In this document: positions 11,596 through 23,206 of the stretch, one piece after another
Numbering within the stretch: the first letter of the stretch is position 1
Layout: the number at the start of each line of letters is the position of its first letter
Translations under genes and position numbers: made by a program
Notes under the pieces: generated by a model
What the model was told of the DNA's origin: nothing
What the model saw: only the letters and a program-made list of their open reading frames with translations
Database searches by the model: none
Assembly (NCBI RefSeq): GCF_001534665.1
Contig: NZ_CP013920.1
Span: forward strand, 62,001 to 126,000
From: Candidatus Arsenophonus lipoptenae
GTDB taxonomy: Bacteria; Pseudomonadota; Gammaproteobacteria; Enterobacterales; Enterobacteriaceae
Direction of reading: 5' to 3'
DNA length: 64,000 nucleotides

Positions 11596-12556
11596 ATTTT
11601 AAAAACTTTAATATCATAATTAATAAATATTATTAATAATAATACTTTTATTATATATAAATTCATAATAAAGTGTATTACTTTTAAATTAAAAATTAAT
11701 ACAAATAAACAAAAATTATATTATTTAATTGCATAAATATTATAGATAAAAATAATATCGCTAATTCATTAAAAATTATTTTTTATTTTCTACAATAGTT
11801 TAAGTTTAACATTTAGTTATGCTAAATAATTAATTATTATAAAATTAAAAAAATTCATATAATTATAAATATTTAATAATATAATAATTATTATAATTTA
11901 ATTTTTTAATTACATTATAATTTAGAATAAAAATAATTTTATTTATATAAAGTTAAAAATTTATTTTAAGTTGAAATAATCATGTAATTATTTTGTTTTT
12001 AAATCAATCATAGATTTATAATTAAATATCTAATGATTACATTTGTATTTATATTAAATAAATATCTTATATAAAATTATTCTATCAAAATTTACAGAAT
12101 TAATATATTTTACACATAAATTAATCATTTATTTTAATTAATAAAAATTATTTATATATAATTTTTATTAATTAAAATAAATGATTAAAAAAATCTAAAT
12201 ATTATTATATATTAATTTATCTCTAATTAAGTTGATAAAATAATATAGCTACGGATATTTTAAGTAATTACTAATTATATACAATAATAATATACTTACA
12301 TATAGTATTATATGAATTGCAAATATTATTTTTATAAATAATATTATTTAAATAAATAAAACTAAATATATATTAATATAACTTTATATGTTGATCTGTT
12401 TTCAACAAAAAATATATAATTGGAATTTTAATTATAATTTTTAAAAGTTTAATTATTAAAAATAATAAATTAATTTTATTTTATCACTTACTATTGCAGA
12501 AAATAAAATAGCATTCTATTATTATAAAACATTAGCAATAGTAATAAATTGAGACC
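11584..12556. other. Long spacer clsA-hns
   Basis: 973 bp with no gene. In E. coli this interval holds oppABCDF, ychE, adhE and tdk; none is recognisable. The region contains the 31-bp inverted repeat at 12121-12188 and must contain the hns promoter. Confidence 0.6.
12121..12188. repeat. 31-bp perfect inverted repeat upstream of hns
   Basis: Two perfectly complementary 31-base arms (12121-12151 and 12158-12188) flank a 6-base loop. Each arm has a single G/C pair. It lies 369 bp upstream of the hns start and 537 bp after clsA. Perfect complementarity over 31 bp is far beyond chance even at this base composition. No T-run follows on either strand, so it is not a standard terminator. Confidence 0.9.
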
Positions 12557-12979
12557 ATGAAAATGAGTGATTCGTTAAAATATTTTAAATCATTAAATAA
12601 TATTCGCACTTTACGTGCCATAGCAAGAGAAATGCCATTAGAGTCATTACAAGAAATACATGATAAATTTAATACAGTAGTAGATGAACGTCGAGAAGAT
12701 GAAAATCAAGCTAGAGCACAATTAGAAGCTCATAGTCAAAAAATTGCAAAATACATTAAATTACTAGAAGGAGAAGGACTTAGTTTAGATGATTTAGTAA
12801 CGGCAAAAATTCCATCTAAAACACAAAATAGAGTTAAACGAACTATAAAACCTGCTAAATATCACTACCAAGATAAAAACGGGGAAATCAAAACTTGGAC
12901 TGGACAAGGGCGTATACCAGATGCAATAAAAAAAGCAATGCAACAAAAAGGTAAAAAATTAGATGATTTTTTAATTTAA
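12557..12979 (+). CDS. hns: Nucleoid protein H-NS
   Basis: H-NS is a nucleoid-structuring repressor that binds AT-rich DNA. The 140 residues (E. coli 137) comprise an N-terminal coiled-coil oligomerisation domain (NNIRTLRAIAREMPLESLQE, about 14-60), a linker, and the C-terminal DNA-binding domain with the hook motif TWTGQGRIPD and the ending KKLDDFLI. The internal ATG at 12563 aligns with the E. coli start, so two extra N-terminal residues are uncertain. It is convergent with galU; E. coli keeps the same two genes close together. An intact DNA-binding domain in a genome this AT-rich is remarkable. Confidence 0.97.
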   Translation: MKMSDSLKYFKSLNNIRTLRAIAREMPLESLQEIHDKFNTVVDERREDENQARAQLEAHSQKIAKYIKLLEGEGLSLDDLVTAKIPSKTQNRVKRTIKPAKYHYQDKNGEIKTWTGQGRIPDAIKKAMQQKGKKLDDFLI

Positions 12980-12990
12980 ATTATTTTAAA

Positions 12991-13028
12991 AATCTAAAAT
13001 ACCCTTTTAAATAAGGGTATTTTAGATT
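12991..13028. terminator. hns: hns/galU bidirectional terminator
   Basis: A perfect 16-bp stem (AATCTAAAATACCCTT and complement) with a 6-base loop begins 11 nt after the hns stop. Its inner ACCCTT/AAGGGT pairs form the only GC cluster nearby. It lies between convergent hns and galU, so it could end transcription from both sides. Confidence 0.8.
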
Positions 13029-13108
13029 CATATTTGATTCATAGTTATGATGTCAAGTTCATCATTTACTAATATTTTATGTATTCAATTAAATTAAATA
13101 TGAAGTAT

Positions 13109-14017
13109 TTAAGCTGTATTTTTTATCCAAGCAGAAAATTCATCACCTAAAGATTCATGCTTTTTACTATATTCAACAAATGCTTTCATATAACCTAATT
13201 TATCCCCACAATCATAACTTTTACCATATAAATGGTAAGCTTCTACTGGTTCTATATTTATTAATATTTTAATTGCATCAGTTAACTGAATTTCATCACC
13301 AATACCTATAGGTGTATTTTCTAATAAAGACCAAATGTTTTCAGATAATACATAACGACCAACGATAGATAAATTAGATGGTGCTTCATTAATTTTGGGT
13401 TTTTCAACAACACCCTTAATAATTTTACTTTCACCTGGTTTTAATCTATAACTACCACAATCAACAATACCATAATTACATAAAAAATTTTTTGATATTG
13501 GTTTAACCAGAATTTGGCTAGCTGATATTTCATCATATCGTTTTAGCATTGCAATTAAATTATACTGTTTCAAATCAGATGAATACTGATCAATAATTAC
13601 ATCTGGTAAAACGACAGCAAACGGTTGATTGCCTACTAAAGGTTTAGCACATAAAATTGCATGTCCAAGACCTTTTGCAATACCCTGCCTTATGTGCATA
13701 ATTGTGACATAATGTGGACATATTGATTGTAAATCATTTAATAATTGACGTTTAACCCGGTTTTCTAGAATTGCTTCTAGTTCAAAACTTGTATCAAAGT
13801 GGTTTTCTATTGAATTTTTTGAAGAATGAGTAACTAATATAATTTCATGAATGCCAGCAGATATACATTCATTCACTACATACTGAATTAGGGGTTTATC
13901 AACTAAAGGTAACATTTCTTTAGGAATTGCTTTTGTAGCAGGTAACATACGAGTACCTAATCCCGCTACAGGAATAACTACCTTGCTAATTTTTTTTTTC
14001 ACTTTTTTAAATTGCAT
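13109..14017 (-). CDS. galU: UTP-glucose-1-phosphate uridylyltransferase
   Basis: Makes UDP-glucose from UTP and glucose-1-phosphate for envelope sugars. The 302-residue length equals that of E. coli GalU. The nucleotide-binding N-terminus is [20 protein letters not shown], followed by [20 protein letters not shown] and VEKP motifs in order. It is a single gene, convergent with hns and divergent from xthA. A 26-bp perfect palindrome lies 20 bp upstream of its start codon. Retention suggests that LPS core or another glucosylated envelope component is still made (inference). Confidence 0.97.
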   Translation of the reverse strand: MQFKKVKKKISKVVIPVAGLGTRMLPATKAIPKEMLPLVDKPLIQYVVNECISAGIHEIILVTHSSKNSIENHFDTSFELEAILENRVKRQLLNDLQSICPHYVTIMHIRQGIAKGLGHAILCAKPLVGNQPFAVVLPDVIIDQYSSDLKQYNLIAMLKRYDEISASQILVKPISKNFLCNYGIVDCGSYRLKPGESKIIKGVVEKPKINEAPSNLSIVGRYVLSENIWSLLENTPIGIGDEIQLTDAIKILINIEPVEAYHLYGKSYDCGDKLGYMKAFVEYSKKHESLGDEFSAWIKNTA

Positions 14018-14348
14018 TATTTAAAATTACCTATATATGTTATACTTTTTAAAAAGTATAACAATAAAGTGCGCTAAAAAATATATAGTAAATAGAGAAA
14101 AATTTTGCTTTTCAAATAATTAAAAAAACAAATATTATTAATACTTATTAAGAGTAAACCATAAAATTTATTAAAAATTATATTTTAATATTTAATACAT
14201 ATTTTATATGAAACTTTCATTGGTTATTAATTATTTTATATTTTTATTTGCAAAAATATTTTGTATAAAAACATTTTATTAAACATACATATAATTTAAT
14301 TCTTCTATATAATTTATAAATCAGTATACTACAAAGTAAAAAATCAAA
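14018..14348. other. Divergent spacer galU/xthA
   Basis: 331 bp between divergent genes. It holds the palindrome at 14038-14063 close to galU; nothing else could be assigned. Confidence 0.55.
14038..14063. repeat. 26-bp perfect palindrome in the galU leader
   Basis: TGTTATACTTTTT is followed immediately by its exact complement, with no spacer. It starts 20 bp upstream of the galU ATG. It could be a homodimeric repressor site or a leader hairpin; on the galU strand it contains TATACT-like hexamers, so it may also overlap a promoter. Confidence 0.7.
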
Positions 14349-15158
14349 ATGAAATTTATCTCATTTAATATTAATAGCATTAGAGCTCATATACATCAGT
14401 TAAAGGCTATTATCAAAAAACACAATCCTGATCTAATTGGATTGCAAGAAACTAAAGTTGATGATAGTGTATTCCCTTTAGATGAAGTAGATCAATTAGG
14501 CTATAATATGGTTTATTATGGACAAAAGGCACATTATGGTGTTGCAATTTTTTGCAAACAAAAAATAATTAATATTCAAAAAGGATTTCCTAATGATAAT
14601 AGAAATGCCAAACGCCGTATTATTACGGTTGACATTGAAACAAAAAAAGGATCTATTACCATAATAAATGGTTACTTTCCACAAGGTGAAACCCGTTATC
14701 ACCCAACAAAATTTGCTGAAAAAAAAGAATTTTTTCAAAATTTACAGAATTATTTAAAAAAAAATATTTTACCACAATCAAATATAATTATTATGGGAGA
14801 TATGAATATTAGCCCAACAGATCATGATATAGGAATTGGAGAAATTAATAAAAAACGTTGGTTAAATTCAGGCAAATGTTCATTTTTACCTGAAGAAAGA
14901 AAATGGATGAATAAATTACAATCGTTGGGATTAATAGACACATATCGTGAAAAAAATCCAAACACTACAAATAGATTTTCTTGGTTTGATTACAGATCTC
15001 ATGGTTTTATGAAAAATAGAGGACTGCGAATTGATTTTATATTAGTATCTAATTCATTATTTTACTATTGTACTGAAACTGGTATCGATTATGAAATTAG
15101 AAGTATGAAAAAACCATCAGATCATGCTCCAATTTGGGCTAAATTTAATTTTGAATAA
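14349..15158 (+). CDS. xthA: Exodeoxyribonuclease III
   Basis: The major AP endonuclease of base excision repair. The 269 residues (E. coli 268) show the endonuclease/exonuclease/phosphatase order: FNINSIR at the N-terminus, the metal-binding LQETKVDD (Glu near 34), [13 protein letters not shown] near residue 150, RIDFILVS, and the terminal catalytic SDHAPIW. No operon partner. With uvrC decayed in this window, base excision repair may carry more of the repair load (inference). Confidence 0.97.
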   Translation: MKFISFNINSIRAHIHQLKAIIKKHNPDLIGLQETKVDDSVFPLDEVDQLGYNMVYYGQKAHYGVAIFCKQKIINIQKGFPNDNRNAKRRIITVDIETKKGSITIINGYFPQGETRYHPTKFAEKKEFFQNLQNYLKKNILPQSNIIIMGDMNISPTDHDIGIGEINKKRWLNSGKCSFLPEERKWMNKLQSLGLIDTYREKNPNTTNRFSWFDYRSHGFMKNRGLRIDFILVSNSLFYYCTETGIDYEIRSMKKPSDHAPIWAKFNFE

Positions 15159-15513
15159 TAAAATTTCTATAATATATTTTACTGAAAATAAAATTTAATT
15201 ATATAACTATATGCAATTCTTTTAAAATTTTATATAATATTAATTTAATAAATTTTATAAATTAATTTACACAATATTATCATTAAATAAATATAGATAT
15301 AAATATAAATAGATAAGTAATGATCATAATTTATAGTAATTAGTAATAAATATACTTCAAAATATTAATATATTTTTAATAAACTGTAATTAGAACTATA
15401 TAAAAAATTAATATCAACTATGTATAAAGATAAACAATCTACATTGTTTATCTTTATACAAAATAAAAATTATCATTTTAATAAAATATTTTAATTATAA
15501 GATTGGAGATAAT
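15159..15513. other. Spacer xthA-sppA
   Basis: 355 bp with no gene. The distinctive element is the 18-bp hairpin at 15421-15460, just upstream of sppA. Confidence 0.5.
15421..15460. repeat. 18-bp perfect hairpin upstream of sppA
   Basis: TGTATAAAGATAAACAAT and its exact complement flank a CTAC loop. It ends 53 bp before the sppA start and 262 bp after the xthA stop. It could be an sppA leader structure or the surviving terminator of a lost upstream gene; no T-run follows. Confidence 0.75.
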
Positions 15514-17394
15514 ATGCGAAAACCATGGAATGTATTAGTAATTTTTTTTAAATTTATTTGGCAACTGCTTAATTTTATTAAAAATTTCGTCATAAATTTT
15601 GTTTATATTTTTTTTATATTTATTATTTTAAATAGTTATTTTTCATATAAAAATGAAAAAAATTTCACTAATAAATATTATGGAGCATTACTTATTAATC
15701 TACAAGGTATAATTGTTGATCAAGTATCTATACCTAAATCAATTTATAAAATAATTAGTGAATTATTGAATTCATCAAATAGACAAACACAAGAAAACTC
15801 ATTATTTGAAATTGTACAAATGATCAGACAGTCAATTTATGATGATAAAATTACGGGTATTGTTCTACAATTAGATAATTTAGTTAGTTCTAATCAATCA
15901 TCTTTACAATATATTGGTAAAGCGCTTATTGAATTTAAGCAATCTGGAAAACCTATTTACGCAGTAGGTAATGGATACAACCAATCACAATATTATTTAG
16001 CTAGTTTCGCTAATAATATTTATATGTCAAAACAAGGTAACGTTGGAATTTATGGTTTTTCGACTAATAAACTCTATTTTAAAACTTTACTAGATAACTT
16101 AAAAATTAATAGAAATATTTTTCGTATTGGTAATTATAAATCAGCAATAGAACCATTCACTCGGGATAATATGTCACCTGAAGCACGTAAAATAGATAAA
16201 AAATGGATTAATATCTTATGGCAAAATTATTTATCGACTATTGCTTACAATAGAAATACAACACCAGAAAATATTTTTCCAGGAATTAATAAATATATTG
16301 AAAAAATGAAAACTGTTAATGGTGATAGTGCTGAATATGCAATTAAACAAAAACTAATTGATTATATTTTTACTCCAAAAATTATAGAAAAAGTATTAAG
16401 AAACCAATTTGGTTGGAATGATAAAACACAAAATTTTAATCATATTAGTATCTATGATTATGCCAATAAAACAACACAACAAAGTTTACTTACTATATTA
16501 AAGAAGTCTCATGATTTTTCAAAAAATATTGCCGTAATTGTTGCCCAAGGAGCTATCATTGAAGGACTGCAAGAGCCTGGTATGGTTGGCAGTACAACAA
16601 CTGTGGAGCAAATACGTAAAGCTAGAATTAATCCTAATATAAAAGCAATTATTTTACGTATCAATAGTCCTGGAGGTAGTGTTACAGCTTCAGAAGCAAT
16701 ACGTAATGAACTTGTTGCTGTTAAAGAACATAATAAACCTATAGTAGTTTCAATGGGAGCAATAGCAGCATCAGGTGGTTATTGGATTTCAACACCTGCT
16801 AATTATATATTTGCTAGTCCAACAACTCTAACGGGTTCAATTGGTATTTTTGGTATAATCAATACACTTGAAAAAACATTAGGTAGTATTGGAGTGTATA
16901 GTGATGGTATTTCTACAACTCCATTAGCAGATATTTCTATAACAAAAGGTATTAATAAATATTACTCTGATATTATGCAAATTAATATAGAAAATGGTTA
17001 TAATAATTTTATAAAGTATGTTGCTCAAGGACGTAATAAAACAATAGAAGAGATAGAGAAAATAGCACAAGGGAAAATTTGGATAGGTTTATCTGCAGTA
17101 CAAAATGGATTAGTTGATGCCTTGGGAGATTTTGATGATGCAGTAAATAAGGCGGCAGAATTAGCTAATATTCAAGTACCAGAACTTGATTGGATGCAAC
17201 CTGAACCTTCTTTTATTAATCAATTAATATTCACCTTAACTTCAAATTCAAAAGAAATAATGTTGAATATATTAGAATCATTTTTTTTTCAAAAAACAGT
17301 TCATTATTTTCAACAACAAAATATGATTGATAATCATATGAATGATCCACAAAATCGTTACGCATTTTGTTTGAATTGTGCTGACGTTTATTAA
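15514..17394 (+). CDS. sppA: Signal peptide peptidase A (protease IV)
   Basis: An inner-membrane serine protease that degrades cleaved signal peptides in the periplasm. The 626 residues (E. coli 618) include an N-terminal membrane anchor (about 24-44) and two S49 domains. The catalytic lysine lies in GNYKSAIEPF (near 209) in the first domain and the serine nucleophile in AIAASGGYW (near 420) in the second, as expected for the Ser-Lys dyad. A GGAG ribosome site precedes ATG. It is monocistronic. Confidence 0.96.
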   Translation: MRKPWNVLVIFFKFIWQLLNFIKNFVINFVYIFFIFIILNSYFSYKNEKNFTNKYYGALLINLQGIIVDQVSIPKSIYKIISELLNSSNRQTQENSLFEIVQMIRQSIYDDKITGIVLQLDNLVSSNQSSLQYIGKALIEFKQSGKPIYAVGNGYNQSQYYLASFANNIYMSKQGNVGIYGFSTNKLYFKTLLDNLKINRNIFRIGNYKSAIEPFTRDNMSPEARKIDKKWINILWQNYLSTIAYNRNTTPENIFPGINKYIEKMKTVNGDSAEYAIKQKLIDYIFTPKIIEKVLRNQFGWNDKTQNFNHISIYDYANKTTQQSLLTILKKSHDFSKNIAVIVAQGAIIEGLQEPGMVGSTTTVEQIRKARINPNIKAIILRINSPGGSVTASEAIRNELVAVKEHNKPIVVSMGAIAASGGYWISTPANYIFASPTTLTGSIGIFGIINTLEKTLGSIGVYSDGISTTPLADISITKGINKYYSDIMQINIENGYNNFIKYVAQGRNKTIEEIEKIAQGKIWIGLSAVQNGLVDALGDFDDAVNKAAELANIQVPELDWMQPEPSFINQLIFTLTSNSKEIMLNILESFFFQKTVHYFQQQNMIDNHMNDPQNRYAFCLNCADVY

Positions 17395-18943
<1,549 letters not shown>

Positions 18944-18944
18944 A

Positions 18945-19004
18945 ATAACAACAATTTACTAAAAGCCAGGCATTCAAAGCTAGCTTTTAGTAAATTGTTG
19001 TTAT
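18945..19004 (+). terminator. gapA: gapA terminator-like 22-bp hairpin
   Basis: Two perfectly complementary 22-base arms (18945-18966 and 18983-19004) flank a 16-base loop that can itself fold through AAAGCTAGCTTT. It starts directly after the gapA stop codon. No long T-run follows, so it may act as a 3'-end barrier to exonucleases as well as a terminator. Confidence 0.8.
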
Positions 19005-19318
19005 ATAAATGCTTTTAATATTAATATATAAAATTTTAAAAACAAAATTAATAGCTTCTAATTTAAATATATTTAATTTATATTCATTTGTTTTTATTAA
19101 CTACAAAAAATATTTTATCTTGAAATATTAGTTGATGACTTATATCATAAAAATAACAAGTGTTTTATAATAGATATAAACTTTTTATTTATAAAATCTA
19201 AATATTGAGAAGATTCTTTATTTTATAATATTTAATATAATAATATATAAAACTTAATATATTGTTATATTAAAATTTCAAATTTTAATAACATATTTAT
19301 TAATAATGGTAAATTATA

Positions 19319-20860
19319 ATGAATATAAATATCAAATCAGTAATATTTAAAAATTTTCTAGGAGATACCCCAGAATGGTATAAATTCATAATTATAATAT
19401 TTTTAATAATTAATCCAATATGCTATTTTTTTATTAACAATTTTATTTCCGGTTGGTTATTAATTATTGAATTTCTTTTTACTCTTACCATGGCTCTAAA
19501 ATGTTACCCATTACAACCTGGTGGATTACTAGCTATTGAAGCAATAATAATTGGTATGACCTCACCTAAACAAGTAAGCAATGAAATTGCTAATAATATA
19601 GAAGTAATATTACTATTGATTTTTATGGTTGCAGGTATTTATTTCATGAAACAATTATTATTAAATTTTTTTACGAAATTAATATTATCTATTCATTCAA
19701 AACGATTACTTTCACTAACTTTCTTTTTAGTTAGTACTCTTTTATCTGCTTTTTTAGATGCGTTAACTGTAATAGCTGCAGTTATTAGCGTAGCAGTTGG
19801 ATTTTATTCCATTTACGATAATTATATGAATCAAAAAAAATACATGCAAAACTACGATAGTAAAATCATCACAGATAAACAACAAACATTAAAACAATTT
19901 CAAGGATTTTTACGCAATTTAATGATGCATACCTGCATTGGAAGTGCACTAGGTGGGGTAATGACAATGGTAGGTGAACCACAAAACCTAATTATTGCTA
20001 AATATGTTGATTGGAATTTTTGTTCTTTTTTCTTGCATATGATACCAATAACATTACCAGTATATATATGTGGAATTATTATTTGTTATTGTGTCGAATA
20101 TTTTAAATTATTTGGTTATGGTATTGAACTACCTAAAAATATTTATCATATATTACAAATACACTATAAAAATATCAATAAAAAAATAGAACATACAGAA
20201 AAATTAAAACTCATTAGTCAAGCTTTAATAGGAATCTGGCTAATTATTTCGCTAGCTTTCCATGTTGCAGAAGCTGGCTTAATTGGTTTATCTGTAATTA
20301 TTTTAATAACCACATTTTGCGGTATTACTGATGAGCAAGCAATTGGAAAAGCATTTAAAGAATCATTACCATTTACAGCTTTATTAATAGTATTTTTTTC
20401 AATTGTCGCAGTAATTATTGATCAAAATCTTTTTACGCCATTTATCAAAATTATTTTACAATCTTCTAAATCATCACAACTTTTTTTATTTTATTTATTC
20501 AATGGACTATTATCTGCCATTTCAGATAACGTTTTTGTTGGTACAGTTTATATAAATGAAGCAATAAACGCTTTTAAAAAAGGATTAATATCTCGAGAAC
20601 AATATGAATATATCGCAGTAGCTATAAACATAGGTACTAACTTGCCTTCAATAGCAACTCCAAACGGGCAAGCAGCTTTTCTTTTTTTATTAACTTCAGT
20701 ACTTTCACCACTTATTAAACTTTCCTATGGACGTATGGTTATTATGGCAATACCTTATACTATTATTCTTACGGTTATTGGTTTAATAGCTATAGAATTT
20801 TGGTTAATTCCAATTACTGAATTGTTTGCTTTATTTAATTGGATACATATATCTAAATAA
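19319..20860 (+). CDS. nhaB: Na+/H+ antiporter NhaB
   Basis: Exchanges sodium for protons across the inner membrane. The length (513 residues) equals that of E. coli NhaB, with roughly a dozen hydrophobic segments. Recognisable stretches include [39 protein letters not shown] and [20 protein letters not shown], which carry polar residues within membrane segments. It is followed 88 bp later by dsbB in the same orientation, the E. coli order. Together with alsT (also in this window) it points to a maintained sodium cycle (inference). Confidence 0.96.
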   Translation: MNINIKSVIFKNFLGDTPEWYKFIIIIFLIINPICYFFINNFISGWLLIIEFLFTLTMALKCYPLQPGGLLAIEAIIIGMTSPKQVSNEIANNIEVILLLIFMVAGIYFMKQLLLNFFTKLILSIHSKRLLSLTFFLVSTLLSAFLDALTVIAAVISVAVGFYSIYDNYMNQKKYMQNYDSKIITDKQQTLKQFQGFLRNLMMHTCIGSALGGVMTMVGEPQNLIIAKYVDWNFCSFFLHMIPITLPVYICGIIICYCVEYFKLFGYGIELPKNIYHILQIHYKNINKKIEHTEKLKLISQALIGIWLIISLAFHVAEAGLIGLSVIILITTFCGITDEQAIGKAFKESLPFTALLIVFFSIVAVIIDQNLFTPFIKIILQSSKSSQLFLFYLFNGLLSAISDNVFVGTVYINEAINAFKKGLISREQYEYIAVAINIGTNLPSIATPNGQAAFLFLLTSVLSPLIKLSYGRMVIMAIPYTIILTVIGLIAIEFWLIPITELFALFNWIHISK

Positions 20861-20863
20861 TAC

Positions 20864-20906
20864 ATATTAAACTATTTTTTAATAAGATTAAAATATAGTT
20901 TAATAT
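20864..20906 (+). terminator. nhaB: Stem after the nhaB stop codon
   Basis: ATATTAAACTAT and its complement, 12 bp, flank a 19-base loop containing TTTTTT. The stem begins 3 nt after the nhaB stop. It could attenuate transcription into dsbB rather than end it. Confidence 0.4.
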
Positions 20907-20948
20907 ATCACTTAAACTAAATTAATAAAAATAATGTGATAAAATAAA

Positions 20949-21467
20949 ATGAAAATACTAAATTTTTTTTTCTTATACTCTCAAAATAGAAAATTTTGGT
21001 TAATATTAACTATTAGTGCGTTTATAATAGAAATTATTACTTTTTATTTTCAGTATATTATAAAACTAAAACCATGTTTATTATGTATTTATGAACAAAT
21101 AACAATATTTGCTATATTAGTAGCAGGGTCTATTGCATTTATATCTCCTAAAAGTAATTTTCGTTTTTTAGGATTAATATTATGGTTATATAGTAGTTGG
21201 ATAGGATTAAAATTAACTTGGCAACATAATAAACTAAATTTTTACGAATCTAATATATATTACTGTAATTTTATCCTTAACGTACAACCATGGTCATTAA
21301 TTAAACGATGGATTCCTTCTATTTTTGAAACTTATAATAACTGTATTAAACAACATTGGTTATTTTTAAATATTGAAATCTCAATATGGTTATTAATTAT
21401 TTTTATAATTTATTTTCTTATAGCAACTATTGTTCTATTTAGTCAAATTTTATTATTAAAAAAGTAA
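20949..21467 (+). CDS. dsbB: Disulfide bond formation protein B
   Basis: An inner-membrane quinone-linked oxidase that reoxidises periplasmic DsbA. The 172 residues (E. coli 176) have four membrane segments. Both catalytic pairs are present: Cys43/Cys46 in KPCLLCIYEQ and the second periplasmic pair Cys106 and Cys132. So the full disulfide relay, from DsbA to ubiquinone, looks functional at this step; the ubiquinone genes ubiH and ubiI are also in the window. A 35-nt palindrome begins at its stop codon. Confidence 0.95.
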   Translation: MKILNFFFLYSQNRKFWLILTISAFIIEIITFYFQYIIKLKPCLLCIYEQITIFAILVAGSIAFISPKSNFRFLGLILWLYSSWIGLKLTWQHNKLNFYESNIYYCNFILNVQPWSLIKRWIPSIFETYNNCIKQHWLFLNIEISIWLLIIFIIYFLIATIVLFSQILLLKK

Positions 21468-21499
21468 CTAAATTATTTAAATTTTAAATAATTTAGTTA
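21465..21499 (+). terminator. dsbB: Hairpin starting at the dsbB stop codon
   Basis: TAACTAAATTATTTAAA and its exact complement are separated by one T (17-base arms; 16 bp with a 3-base loop when folded). The first three bases are the dsbB stop codon itself. Arms of this length are unlikely by chance. No T-run follows. Confidence 0.7.
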
Positions 21500-21623
21500 A
21501 AAATATAAATTAATCTAAAATAATATTTTTTATTGCTTTTAAATAATTTAAAATAAATAAATTACATATTATAATTTAAATCATATTAAATTTAAAAAAT
21601 ATTTTAGATAATAGGAAACTATT

Positions 21624-23066
21624 TTGATTAATAATCATAAATCATCATTTATTTTTCACGATTATGAAACATTTGGAAAACATCCAGATATTGATCAACC
21701 AGCACAATTTGCTAGCATAAGAACTGATTTAAATTTTAATGTTATTGAAGAACCTCAAAAGTTTTTTTGTTCTCCCACAAATGACTATCTTCCACAACCA
21801 GAATCTGTTATGATAACTGGTATTACTCCACAATACGCTATCAATAATGGTATTCATGAGGCTAAATTTGCAAAACGTATTCATGATATATTTAGTGTAC
21901 CTAATAGTTGTATTTTAGGGTATAATAATATTCAATTTGATGATGAAATCACTCGTAATATTTTTTATCGTAATTTTTACGATCCTTATGATTATAGTTG
22001 GAAAAAAGGTAACTCAAGATGGGATTTATTAGATGTATTACGCGCTTGTTATGCATTACGACCTGATGGTATTAATTGGCCATGTAACAATGAAACAGGT
22101 TTACCTAGTTTTAAACTAGAACATCTAACAATTAAAAATAATATAAAACATAAAATTAAACATGACGCTATGTCAGATGTTTTAGCTACTATAGAAATAG
22201 CAAAATTAATTAAACAAGCACAACCAAAAATATTTAATTATTTTTTTCAATTAAGAAAGAAAAATAATATTAACCAATTAATTGATATTATTTCAATGAA
22301 ACCATTAGTTCATATTTCTGGAATATTTGGAACAAAAAGATTTAATACTAGTCTAATTGCCCCTTTAGCTAGGCATCCAAAAAACCGAAATGCAATTATT
22401 GTTTGTGATCTAGCAATAAATATTAATCCACTATTACTATTAGATAGTAATACATTAAGAAATATTCTATTTGATCCTAAATATAAATGCATTAATAATA
22501 TAACAATTCCAATTAAATTAATACATACTAACAAATGCCCAATATTAGCACCACCTAATATACTTAGTTCATCAGATGCAGGACGTCTAAAATTAGATAT
22601 TGATACTTGCTTAAGTAATCTAACAATTTTAAAAAAACATCAAGAAGTACGCGAAAAAGTAGTGCAAATTTTTATGAAATCAAAATATTCACTTACATCT
22701 ACAGATGTAGAATCTACAGATGTAGATACTATGTTATATCATGGTTTTTTTAATGATAGAGACCGTAAAAAAATAGCTATTATACGTAAAACTTTACCAA
22801 AAAATTTACCATCATTAAATTTAAAATTTGAAGATCCACGTATAACGAAATTATTATTCCGTTATCGTGCCAGAAACTATTTTGATACACTGACAAAACA
22901 AGAAAAAAGTGCTTGGCTATGTCATAGACGCACTAAATTAAACAATAAAAAAATTACCGAATATATAGAAGCTATTAATAAATTATTTATAAAATATAAA
23001 GATAATAAAGAAAAGTGTAATCAATTAAAAGAGTTAATCAATTATGCTAATCAAATAACTTGTTAA
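21624..23066 (+). CDS. sbcB: Exodeoxyribonuclease I
   Basis: A 3'-5' single-strand DNA exonuclease of the DEDDh class used in recombination and repair. The 480 residues (E. coli 475) start with FHDYETFGKHP (Asp13, Glu15), followed by FDDEITRNIFYRNFYDPY and the His-Asp pair in HDAMSDVLATIEIAK. The start is TTG, preceded by ATAGGA; it aligns with the family N-terminus. A 15-bp tandem duplication inserts five residues (STDVE) near residue 360. It is convergent with rne. Confidence 0.95.
   Translation: MINNHKSSFIFHDYETFGKHPDIDQPAQFASIRTDLNFNVIEEPQKFFCSPTNDYLPQPESVMITGITPQYAINNGIHEAKFAKRIHDIFSVPNSCILGYNNIQFDDEITRNIFYRNFYDPYDYSWKKGNSRWDLLDVLRACYALRPDGINWPCNNETGLPSFKLEHLTIKNNIKHKIKHDAMSDVLATIEIAKLIKQAQPKIFNYFFQLRKKNNINQLIDIISMKPLVHISGIFGTKRFNTSLIAPLARHPKNRNAIIVCDLAININPLLLLDSNTLRNILFDPKYKCINNITIPIKLIHTNKCPILAPPNILSSSDAGRLKLDIDTCLSNLTILKKHQEVREKVVQIFMKSKYSLTSTDVESTDVDTMLYHGFFNDRDRKKIAIIRKTLPKNLPSLNLKFEDPRITKLLFRYRARNYFDTLTKQEKSAWLCHRRTKLNNKKITEYIEAINKLFIKYKDNKEKCNQLKELINYANQITC
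22697..22726. repeat. 15-bp tandem duplication inside sbcB
   Basis: ATCTACAGATGTAGA occurs twice, directly adjacent. The duplication is in frame and encodes a repeated Ser-Thr-Asp-Val stretch just before the conserved DVDTMLYHGFF segment, so the reading frame is preserved. Confidence 0.85.
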
Positions 23067-23183
23067 AGTTAATTAAAATTTTTTATATTTTCAATTATTG
23101 AAGGAAAAATAAGAAATGTCAATATTTTTATTTGATATCTACAGTATAGTTGTGTCTTGTAACCTGTAATTATTATTTCTTTT

Positions 23184-23197
23184 TGTAATTAATTACA
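23184..23197. terminator. Weak terminator-like palindrome sbcB/rne
   Basis: TGTAATTAATTACA is a 14-bp palindrome flanked by T-runs on the plus strand (and A-runs before it) between the convergent sbcB and rne. It is short but is the only candidate terminator in this 140-bp spacer. Confidence 0.3.
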
Positions 23198-23206
23198 TTT
23201 TTCTAT

